Shown here piece by piece: positions 22,301 through 34,300 of a stretch of 64,000 nucleotides of DNA. Position numbers and translations under genes: made by a program. This DNA comes from Rhinopithecus roxellana (taxonomy: Eukaryota; Chordata; Mammalia; Primates; Cercopithecidae), in contig NC_044557.1 of the NCBI RefSeq assembly GCF_007565055.1, forward strand, positions 141,984,493 through 142,048,492. Reading direction: 5' to 3'. The notes beneath the pieces are model-generated. The model saw only the letters and a program-made list of their open reading frames with translations. It had not been told where the DNA came from and made no database searches. The first letter of the stretch is position 1, and every line of letters begins with the position of its first letter.

Positions 22301-25300
22301 TGGGGTTAAAACAAAATTTTCTCATAAGATTAATGTTTGTGTGATTTGATTTCTTTTTCATATGTAGAGAAGCATTGGAAGTGATTCTCAAGGTAGAGCA
22401 ACAGCTGCTAACAACAAACGTCAGCTTAGTGAAAACCGAAAGCCCTTCAACTTTTTGCCTATGCAGATTAATACTAACAAGAGCAAAGATGCATCTACAA
22501 GTCCCCCAAACAGAGAAGCGGTTGGATCAGCACAATGTAAAGAGTTGTTTGCTTCTGCTCTAAGTAATGACCTCTTGCAAAACTGTCAGGTGTCTGAAGA
22601 AGATGGGAGGGGAGAACCTGCCATGGAGAGCAGCCAGGTGATAACATTTGTTTCTTTTGCTCGTTCTTTTCACAAACCTCAAAATACGAACATTAAGATG
22701 TAAAAAATTAGGTTATGCACACAGGAATTTTAATTAGGTGGAATTAAAGTGCTTCACTGATCCCCTTCCTTAATCTGCCAGATTTACTTAAAATAGAGTA
22801 AATTTCTGTTTATCCAAAATAATTTTAGAAATGGCATATTCAGGTTAATTCAGGCTTCTTTCTGTTTATTTAAAATATAGCATATTGCCAGTTTTTAGTA
22901 AAGGGATTGGAAGCAAAGTGATAAGTAGATTTTTGTAGGAATTTTTAAAAATGAAAATATAATTCTTTTGGAAAGTAGTTGCAAAACTATAATACATTTA
23001 ATTTATAACTATCATGTAAACAGGAAAATTTATATAGTTTAGTGTGCAGTTGTAGAAGTAAGATTTTTCACATACTGTAGATTAAAATTTTTTAATTTAT
23101 TTTTAAATTGACAGCAATTGGAGATTTTAGTGTTACTAATTCTGTTTTGATTAAAATCTAAGCTGGATTCCGATTTTTTGCATGTATTAATTCACACAAT
23201 AATCCAAGTATCTTTCGTTATCTTCGAAATAAAAATTAAACTGTTGCTATTGAACTAATTATCCTCAGTTTTATATATTGTGTACCTTCATCCTTTGTTT
23301 TAAAAAAAATATTTCCCCTGCAGATTGTAAGCAGGCTTGTTCAAATTCGTGATTATATTACTAAAGCTAGTTCCATGCGGGAAGATCTTGTAGAGAAAAA
23401 TGAGAGATCTGCTAATGTTGAGCGCCTTACTCATCTAATAGATCACCTTAAAGAACAAGAGAAGTCATATATGAAATTTCTTAAAAAAATTCTTGTAAGT
23501 ATTAGACTTTTAAAATAATATATTGAGTTATTTTTGTAGTATCTCAGTATACATTTACTGATGACATTCTGTTGCCACGCCAGAGGAGTTAACATATTTT
23601 CAAAAAATCGTGCCATCCATTATAACATTTTATTGCCCATTTTAATAGCTGTATGATTTATACCACTAAAATATTTCAGGCTAGAGAAAATGAGGAGGAG
23701 GATGTTCGGACTATAGATTCAGCTGTGGGATCTGGTTCTGTAGCTGAGAGCACATCACTAAACATAGATGTGCAGTCTGAGGCTTCAGATACCACGGTAA
23801 GCAGCTTTTTGGTAATTAAAGTGCTGGAAATGAAGGTTTAAACTTTTCTCCCAGTTTTCAAGATGTTATTTTCTAGGCGTTCCTTAATGAAAAGTATATT
23901 CCAGGGAACAAACCCTCAAATTGTGAATGCTGTATGTATTCTGTATTTAAACATGGAAGTTAAGTTTTATTTATTAACGCTAAAAATAGTTTTAATGGTT
24001 GATTTGAAAATGTAATGTTTGATCTTCAATTTATAGAAACATTGTTTTTGTAGTTTGTTTTGTTAAGCAAAGCTTCACTAATTTTAAGAAGCATCAAGCA
24101 AGTTAAAATTGATGGTGGAATTAAGGGCAATAGGCAACGTTAATGATTACTTAGCATATAGTCTTTTGGAAATAACCAAGTTCATTTGTCACTGAGAACT
24201 CCTTAAGGATATCAGAATTTTTCATTTCTTGGACTCCATCCTAGTACTGGAGCAAAACCAGATGACTGAAAAATCGAGATTAAAAACTAGTAAATGGGAC
24301 AGGATAGCATTTGCCTTGTGATTTATTCACAATGAGAAAAATGCTATAATTGCTGACTTGGCAAAATCAAATTTGTTGAAGTAAAGTACTACTTTTCTGA
24401 AAAATAGTAATTTACAAAACTTTGAGGAAAGATTTATAAAACTTGGTGTGGTTCAATGCTAGGGTGTTTCTAGGCATTTTAAACAGGTGTGCCTATAACC
24501 GTGCATTATTAAACTTTTAACGCCTATTACAGATTAGTAAAGCTTTTGTTTTGAGAGGATAAGCATGTATCTCTTCGGGTTTTGAGGTGTTGAAAATGCC
24601 ATCCAGCGTTAGGAATTTGAAGGTTTGTTTCCTGTTAGTATTGACCTGCATAGTTCTTACCTGCCTCCTTTCTCTTCCTGGACCTTCCTAATTTGAAGAG
24701 GCAATTTGAATTTCTTTTCTTTACATTATTTTCAACAGGAGATACTTGGAGAGCCAAAGTTGAAGAGTGGATTTTACTGTGGGGAAATTGTTTTTGTATT
24801 TACAGTGGTGCTAGGCATAATTTCTTCCTTAGATTCCAGCAGAAATGGAAGGGTTAGGACAATGTGGGTAAAGGAATTCTGTTGGGAAGGGGTGGAACTT
24901 GTGTAGATTTATTGTAATTTATATAAAGTATTCATTGTGATGACAGTTTCTTTCATAATATAAAATGATGATATGAAAATTGGCTAATAACATATAGCAG
25001 AATAAATGTTAAAAATATGCTTTAACAGTTGTGTAGTGTGGAAATTACCCAGGGTGTGGTACTTGCTTAATTACACTAAGCAACAGTCTAGTCTACAGAA
25101 AACTTAAAAGACTTAGTTTACTGCCACTTGGAGGGGGATGTGGATTGAATTTTTTTTTTTTTTTTTGTTAAAGGTGGACTAGTACTTTTTAAATTGTTTT
25201 GTAAGGCTGGCTTATGTGTTAAACAGGAGTTTGTGTTAAGAAATTAATATGCTTCACTATTTAATAAAGGAGGAGGCATCTTTTAGTCTGAGAGTTCGGC

Positions 25301-28300
25301 CGTGCGTTGAAGACAAACTAGGGAATTCAGCTTCACAAGAACAGGTTTCAGACATTGACCTTACTACAAGTCCGAAAGGGAAAGGTGACAGACCTCAGAA
25401 TGACAGGGAACTGAGGCCTAATAGGAAATATAGCCGAAAACATGGATTTCCCTCAAAGATATACTTTCCAATATTAACTTAGGAAGTCTCTAAATGAGCA
25501 TTTCTTTTGTTCATGTTTCCTCTTCTTTATTTGCTTTTCTGTTATTGCTATTACTCTTACATATTGTTAGTATAGTTGTCATACTGTAATTTGCTTTAGT
25601 AAACTTCTGTCCCTTAATGTTTTTCTTTTCTACTTTTTTATATACCTCTCCGTGGATTATATCTGACAGCTGTTTTTAATTTACATTAATGGAGGTTTTG
25701 AAATGTAATTTATTCCCTTTTTTATAACACGTTCTTAAACACGTTCTTAAACCTCAACCATCAGTCAGTTGCCCTTTGTTTCTGATATTCGCGTTCATAA
25801 ATTTAGATGGGGCCAGGCGTGGTGATCCTCGCACTTTGGGAGGCTGTGGTGGGCGGATCACCTGAGGTCAGGGGTTCGGGACCAGCCTGGCCAACATGGC
25901 AAAACCCTGTCTCTACTAAAAATACAAAAATTAGCCAGGCATGGTGGCGCATGCCTGTAATCCCAGCTGCTCAGGAAGATGAGGCAGGAGAATCGCTTAA
26001 ACCTAGGAGGTGTAGGTTGCAGTGAGCCACTGCACTCCAGCATGGGTGACTGAGTGAGACTGTGTCTCAAAAAAAAATAAATAAATAAAATAAAAATAAA
26101 TAAAGAAATTTAGATGGTACTTTAATACCGGATTTTTTGGTTTATATTTTTGTTTTTGGAAACCCCTTTCCTTTGCTTTTATAGAAAGATTATCCAGTTG
26201 ACTTGGTTGCCTCTGTTTTGCTTGTTTTCTCTGCAGTGTTTCTTTTAAAAGGTTTTTTAATTTTCCATTATTTGCATAATGGCATTCCAGATAGAGTTAA
26301 AGACAACTGTTTGTAGTTCCACATAAAAGAGTTTGAATAGGCCAGGCAAGGTGGCTCACGCCCGTAAATCCCAGCAGTTTGGGAGGCCGAGGCGGGCGGA
26401 TCATGAGGTCAGGAGATCGAGACCAGTTTGGCCAACATAGTGAAACCCTGTCTCTACTAAAAATACACAAAAAATTAGCCAGGCATGGTGTTGTGAGCCT
26501 GTAATCCCAGCTACTTGGGGCTGAGGCAGGAGAATCGCGTGAACCCTGGAGACGGAGGTTACAGTGAGCTGCGATCACGCCACTGCACTCTAGCTTGGGT
26601 GACAGAACGAGACTCCGTCTCCAAAAAAAAAAAGTTTGAATAAAAATATCATTTATAAAAGTGCATGTATCTGTTGGCAGGAGCAAGGTACTATTTTAAT
26701 AATTGAGTATAGGTAAGACTAATTTCATATGTTTTATTACTGGTTTATTACTTAGGACTACACTCTCCCACTTTCCCATATTGGCTTACCAAGATCCAGG
26801 TAGGCTATTTGTTGCCCATGCTCATTTTATGGTTTTTTGTTTTGTTTTGTTTTTTCTTTTGGTGTGTGTGGCTATTTACAAATGATAAAACTTAACCTCT
26901 AGATATTTTGGCATTTTGTGTTTGTTTGTTTTTTCTGGTTCCTACAAGAATTTGGGAGCACAGTTTGAAATGAGTTACGAGAATCTTACTACATCAAGTA
27001 TCAAGTAAAAGCTACCCCAGTTCAACAGTAAAGAAAGTAGCTGATTATTTTAAAAACTAGTAGCATTGGAGAAGAGCAAATAAACATGAAGCATAATCGA
27101 TAACCTTTGGAATTTTCTTCTCTTTAATCCTTCTGAATGGTGACAAGCAAAGTTTAAGAGTTAACAGTTAATACAGTATCTGCCAGTTCTTTTTTTCTTA
27201 AGGCATTACATATAATTTAAAAATCACTTTTCTGTTTTTAGGTTTCTTTGAATAATATCCTTATAGGTGAATACTATTCTTTCTTGAATTCGCTTATTGG
27301 CGTTTATTCCAGATTGACTTTGTTGATTCTTAAGGCTGTTGTTGTTCTGTTAGTCTTCTGTTTGCAAAATTATTTTAATTTCTTCAGGGAAAAAAATCTT
27401 AATTCCCACCGCCTGTGTTTATTTTTTCTCTACTATGCAGGAACTGTCATTCTCACCACCCCACCCCCTTTTCCTCCTTAGAATCTTTTCAAAATGTAGT
27501 ATTCTGTTAGAATAGCGGAAAACACAGTTGAGGGTCTTACATGAGATTCAGGGTTGAAAGCAACCTTGAGACTTACACATGTTATGAAATGATTGATATT
27601 CGAGAGCTGCCTACCAAGGGCACGTTCCACTTTATGAAATATTTTAAGACATGATGACATCTTGCATAATTTTACAAAAGAAAGCCTTCTATGAGTAGCC
27701 ATGCCTTCATTATTTTCCTATACTCATGGCCCCCAACTTAATCTTACCTCTTAAAATTTATAAGCTTTCTTTGTACCTTATACCTGTGTTTTGCCATTAT
27801 ATTCATCATTGCTCATTATTTCATGTGAGCTTGCCCTGTCTTGTAAACCAGCTGTGGTTCTTCAGACATGATGTCTTACACTTTTGTATTTAAAAACCAG
27901 CACGTAATTTGGAGGAGACAATATGACGTAAAGAAGGCTAGAGTGTAAGAACCCGATTTCCCTTAACTGTGACATTGAATAAGTCACAGCTTTATCTTCT
28001 CTAGGCTTACAGTTCCTCACCTTTCACGTTAAGAAATTGAAGTACATAATTATCTGAAGCTGGAAAAATACATTTGGGTCCATTAATAATTACTAGGGGA
28101 ACCTCAGTTGAGTAGAGGAAAGGAAGATTGAGGCTTCTCTGAAATTGCACTGTTACATATTTACAAGTCAGGATTTGATGCCTAAGTTTTTTTTTTATTC
28201 TGTAAACGAAAAACATAGTTGGTGAAGGTACTTTCTCAAAAAAAGTTTAAATAAAAATATGTATTTGAAGAATTAAAATACACCTAGCATCCTTTTTGGA

Positions 28301-31300
28301 TTTCTATTCCAGGTGCCGTCTTCCTGGTATGTTCTTACTCCTACCTAGATATTTTTATTTTCTCCTCTTCTGTATATTTCATCATAGGCTCCCATCAATT
28401 GGCTCAGTTTTTCTGAGCATCAGTCTGAAGTGTTTATATGAATGTGAAAGTTACTTAGTAGTAATACCTCACTAATTTTGAAAATTGTTGGGAATTCATT
28501 TTTGCATTAGTGAAAAATCTGAAGGTAATTGTGTTTAATAGCTTAGAATTCTTTATAATTAGATTATCACAGTTTTGTGACTAATAAGGATTAAAGAACT
28601 TTTTAAAAAGTATGCTTTTTTCTCATTTGCGTAATTTTTTCCTCCTAATTATAATTTATGCTTTGCTAGAGGGTATTTGATCAACCTGGAGATTCTTTTT
28701 TTTACTCATTCTGTTGATATCTGTACCTATTTGGTTTGGTTTTACGTTTTACCGTTGACTTTGATGAAATCATTATAAAATTATTTTTGCTGCATTCTGA
28801 GAGGGCTAGCTGTTGATAATTATCCTTACCCTTCAAAGTTTTTTTTTCCTAAAGATGTAAACTGTCTGGAAATAAGCCATACTAGGATGAATTTCCACAG
28901 AAATAGATGTAAATATTTATAAGGTAACTCCCCTTATATAGGATAGGAGAGAACTGAGTAAACAATACTTAATTTGTTAAAAGTTTCAGTTTATTAGAGG
29001 TTCAAGACAATAGAAAAACTTCTAATAAATATTGGGTTACCAAGATCCAGGTAGCCTATTTGTTTCCCATGCTCATGAAGTCTAGAGATGGTCTAGAATG
29101 TATAGGCACTGACTAGGCACCTCTGATGTTTACATGAAATAATCTAATTATAGCCAACTTCCTATTTGATCATAACTTTCTTGAATATTTAACTCTTTGC
29201 CTTGTACTTACTTGTTTACTTACCAATTTTATTGATTTCCAAGTGAAAGTGTAAAATACTACCACAGTTACTCATGCTTATTCACAATACTGATGAGTTC
29301 TACGTGGGGAGGTAAAGAAATTTTTATATAGTACTGGTAAAGGATGTCACCCAGAAGGGAGTTTCTCTTGAGCCCATCTGTGTGCTCCATAATTTCTCCA
29401 GGAATCAGATGTGCATAGCAAGTGTAGATGAGTGCATTTTTACTTTCAAAAGAAATCTTTGAACTTCTTTGCTCTCTTTAGTCATTTGTTTATTTAAAAT
29501 TTACATAACCCCAACCAATATTTGTTAGCAGTGCACACGTAAAATTGACTAAGTGAAACAGAAGTGATATATTTTATGTAAATATTAGGTAAAATCATTG
29601 AACTTTTAAAATAAAAGACTTTTAAAAAGGTAAATCGGTGATGAAAAAGATAATTATGGTATACATTTCAGTGTATAATTTAGCTTGTAATACATTGTTT
29701 CCAGTTGTATTTAAATTTGTCTCTGCTTAGCTTTTCTATTTTCTTGTTGGGTTACATTTTGAGCAGTTTTAAGATTAACACTTAAAATTTCATCATTTTT
29801 TGTAAGTGCTACTTATTTAATCCATCCCTTTACTTTTAGATTAGATGATAACCTCCTAGCATTTTTGGGGAATTTGGAAGTATTTACTTCCATTTTATGT
29901 CATCAGACTCAGATGAATCAGCATAATTTAAGAGTAAAATAATGATGTCTTTGATACATAATATAAAATTTGTTATTTTCTTATATGTCTGATAATGTGA
30001 TGCAATTAAATTAAAATCTTTTTACATAAGATTATCAAATAAAAAATGTATTTTTGAAATTTCAGTCCTTTGTTAGAAATAGTATGTGTGCCTGTTTCGT
30101 AGGTCGTTTGTTGTTGTTTTTAAATTTTACTTCTAATCTTTGTTCTTTTTTTTTTTCTTTTTTCTTTGAGACAGAGTCTCGCTCTGTCTCCCAGGCTGGC
30201 GGTCAGTGGCGCAGTCAGTCTCAGCTCACTGCAGTCTCCACCTCCCGGGTTCAAGTGATTCTCCCGCCTCAGCCTCCTGAGTAGCTGGGATTACAGGCGC
30301 ACACCACCACACCCAGCTAATTTTTGTATTTTTAGTAGAGATGGGGTTTCATATGTTGGTCAGGCTGGTCTCAAACTCCTGACCTTGTCATCTGCCCTCC
30401 TCGGCCTCCCAGAGTGCTGGGATTACAAGACTTTCAGGTCATTAACCCAGCATAATGTGCTCCTACTTTTCTGTAGGGGCCTAGATTTTTCTGTGTGTGT
30501 GTGTGTGTCCCCATCCCTCTTGGCCTTTTTTATGTTTTCTGTGTCTTCTTCTTTTCCTTTTGTTCGTTCGTATTCCTGCTAAGCCATTGATTATATAGCT
30601 TTTTACTGTGAAATTACCTAAGTCTTAAGTGGCAGGCTGTATCTCTGTGTCATCATTCTATTCTTACTCTTTTTTCTTGATGTCTGCTAAAACTGTATTT
30701 AGGGTTGTATATTTAATAATTTGTTATCAATGTGTATACTTTGCTATTGATAGTTGAAACAGCAACGTGGATTTTAGTAGTCAGCTACGAGTATTGTTGG
30801 TCTTATTTTCCAGGCCAGAGATCCTCAGCAGGAGCCTGTGGAAGAGATAGAAAATTTGAAGAAACAACATGATTTATTAAAAAGAATGTTACAACAACAG
30901 GAGCAACTAAGAGCTCTACAGGGACGGCAGGCTGCGCTTCTAGCTCTGCAACATAAAGCAGAGCAAGCTATTGCAGTGATGGATGATTCTGGTATGTCAC
31001 AGTCTGAGAATATTCTTTTTGCAAGGAAGACTCATACATAATTGTATTGCAGGGTGGATGCTAATTATTACATAATCAGATCTTGATTGTTGTCTAGTTT
31101 AGAAACCGTCATATGAGGCTTATACTTTCCTGTGCTTTTCTCTGGTTATGCAGAAAAGGTTGCAGGGACAACTCCTGGCCATCATACTATACCATGCAGA
31201 CAGCCAGATCGCTCTTCTTTTCATCAGAGAGTACCCTTAAGAGGTAAAAGAGACAGGCTGTAGTTCTGTTTTTGTACCTCAGACTGATAAGGCTCATGAT

Positions 31301-34300
31301 GCATTTATTTCCTTTTTTTCTATTTTATTCAGCTAGGATTGTCATTCTTTGCTTGCCTCCCAAGAAAGGGTTAAAACCTTAAGTGAGGCAGTGAATAATT
31401 TATAAAGTATCTTTAGTCTTCAAAGTTAGTAGTAGCTGTTATTTTAATTAGGTATCCTTTTGTATATACTAGCTCTTTAGAACTATATTTATATTTATAG
31501 TCTATACTTCCTGAGAGTCAGAAATTTTCTTCCTCCTTTCCTCATAGCCATGTGTGATTTAGATGAAAGTTGTATTGAATTTATTAGTATTGAATCTGAT
31601 TTTGTAAGTTTATCATCACCTTCAAACTTAAGTATTTTAGTGTCTCATTAAATTGAAAGAAAAGATGATTAGTTATTGAAACTCAACAAAACTAAGTTAT
31701 GTTTTCTAGTAGTCTACACCATCCCCTTCTAATAATAATTTCTCTTCTTTGAGCACTCTGTTTTTGCAGGGCGGTTTAGGTTCTCACTGAGGCTGCCCTG
31801 TTGTGAATCAGTTTATTCTGCTGTCCAAATCTAGCCCACTGACTCAGCTGTCTCATCCCTGTTATACCTAATTTAAGTTTACATTTTCATAAGGAACGTT
31901 ATGACTTTCAAATAACTCTTTTTGTTTTTTTTGAGACAGTCTTGCTCTGTTTCCCAGGCTCTAGTGCAATGGCATGATCTCGGCTCACTGCAACCTCCGC
32001 CTCCCAGGTTCAAGCGATTCTCCTGCCTCAGCCTCCTGAGTAGCTGGGATTACAGGCACCTGCCACCATGCCTGGCTAATTTTTGTATTTTTAGTAGAGT
32101 CAGCGTTTCATCATGTTGGTCAGGGTGGTCTCGAACTCCTGACTTCGTGATCTGCCCGCCTCAGCCTCCCAAAGTGCTGGGATTACAGGCGTGAGCCACC
32201 CTGCCTGGCCAATAACTTACTGTTTTGTAATAATTACATAGCTGTATATAGTAATAATTACAAAGATTTTTGTCCCCATTTCTCCATTGTAAAATTTAAA
32301 GTACCGTTAGCTTTTATATTTAGGAAATAGATAATTTAGGAAATGATAATTAAAATACTTTAACATAATGACTAATACTAGTTTAGTTAATGGCTAACCT
32401 TTTAAATATTTTTCGAGTTTGAAATATCACATTTAAAAGCTTTCCCTTGATAGTTCTATTAATCTCTAAACTTGCATAATCTCCTTTGATCATCAGAGAT
32501 TTCTAGGTTACTCAGAGCTTTAATTCTTTTTTCTGTTTTGTAGCGAAGGAACTCTACAGAGTTTGTGACTTGCCTAGATTTATATAGAATTTTAGCAGAA
32601 TTACGTTTGTCGAATTCTAAGTCAGGGGTCTTGTTTCTGTTTCTGAATATGAACTTTTGAAAGTAAGCAGATCATTTCTTTTAAAAAAATACACTGAGTC
32701 AGAGAATAGGAGTAGAATGCACGAGTTTGAATTTATTTCATACTGTTTCAAAAAGAATTTTAGCTTAGTAATTTTAAAACAAATGTAGTCTTGTATTTGT
32801 GATATTTTGCAGGGGTGTACTAATGAACAGCCATGAAAAGCTACAATTACAGTATTTAATCTGGTATATGAGATATTATCTTGAGATAATTATTTTACCT
32901 CAAAGCGTGTCCCTTTCACCACTTAACTAGCAAGTTACATGTGTTATCAGTACTGTAATTTCTTCTCAGCAGAGATTTGACTAGATATATAGGATTCCAC
33001 ATAGCCTTGATATTCTCAGTTCTCAGTGGAAAAAAGGTAGTGTTTTCCTTTAAAACAGTAGCAATTTATAACCAATTGTCTTTTTTCTTTCTTTTCTTTT
33101 CTTTTTTTTTTTTTTGTGAGACACGGTCTTGCTGCATCAACCCAGGCTAGAATACAGTGGCGTGATCTTGACTCACTCCAGCCTCTGCCTCCCAGGCTCA
33201 AGTGAATATCTCACCCAAGCCTCCTGAATAGCTAGGACTACAGGCGTGGTGTACCACGCCGGGCTAATTTTTGTAGTTTTGTAGAGATGGGGTCTCACTG
33301 TGGTGCCCAGGCTGGTCTTGAACTCCTGTACTCAAGTGATCTGCCCACCTCGGCTTCCCAAAGTTTCAGGATTACAGGTGTGAGACACTGTACCTGGCCA
33401 CTGATGTCTATTTTAGAGTTGGAGAGTTAGAAGTGAGGATCAGGATGGAGTTATTCATTAGTAGAACAGTAACTGTTATGAAAATTGTTGTCACAAAACT
33501 GCTTTATGAATATGGGGACATTATTTTTAAATTAAGAAGATAAAAACCACAGTCTTTTAGTATGACTTGTATCATAAACAGCCATGTCAATAAATTATCC
33601 GTTTTACTGCAGGGGTCAGCAAACTATGGTCAGCTGAGTTTGGCTCATTGCCTGAAATAAGGTTTTAGGGAACACAGCCATACCCATTTGTTTACATTGT
33701 CTGTGGTTGCTTTTACCCTGTAAAAGCAGATCTGGGTGGTTGAGACAAAAACTGTATTTCCCACAAAACCTAACATATTTACTATTTGAACCTTTAAGAA
33801 AAGTTTGCCAGCCGCTCTACCAGAGAATTGATTCTATTCAAGAACATGGAGATTGAAACTTGTCAGAATCAGCTGTGCTTTTTTACACTATCGCTTTCCC
33901 TTCCACTCCCCACTGACCTTAGACAGACCTGCTCCACTGAGTCACTACTATTAATTGGGATGTAATAGTAACCCTACTTGTATGTTGGGACAGAAAAAGA
34001 TGAATCACTTACTAGAGTTTTGTGACCATCCCTTCATTTTTAAGTTAGATGGAAAGTTCTAATAAAATGATTGTTGGCAGATAGATAGGATTGTTAACTA
34101 GTTTCAAGGTACGTAGGTGAGCTTTTTAAATTATTTTTTAAAAGTTATTTTTTAGCTTCTCAGAGATTAAAAAAGGTGTTTTATTTATATTAATCAGTAG
34201 TTATTAATTTCTTTCCAGTTGCAGAAACCGCAGGTAGCTTATCTGGCGTCAGTATCACATCTGAACTAAATGAAGAACTGAATGATTTAATTCAGCGTTT

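Larger units (their letters stand above)
23797..30813 (+). other. PCM1: PCM1 intron c5/c6 (7.0 kb)
   Basis: Holds three Alus, a protein-like open island at 25249-25482, and two copies of a 48-bp direct repeat (26778 and 29029), all listed separately. 26640-30050 is otherwise AT-rich with nothing I can name. A short GT run occurs at 30493-30508. The acceptor is TTATTTTCCAG. Confidence 0.75.
30992..34218 (+). other. PCM1: PCM1 intron c6/c7
   Basis: Contains a candidate 90-nt cassette exon close to c6, two reverse Alus and a MER5A element. 31244-31915 and 32212-33080 show no nameable feature. The acceptor region TTTCTTTCCAGTTGCAG offers two AGs. Confidence 0.75.

Noticed and set aside
26703..27481. 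Open frames that looked membrane-protein-like
   Set aside because: The hydrophobic residues come from T-rich intron DNA. No splice context or family resemblance.
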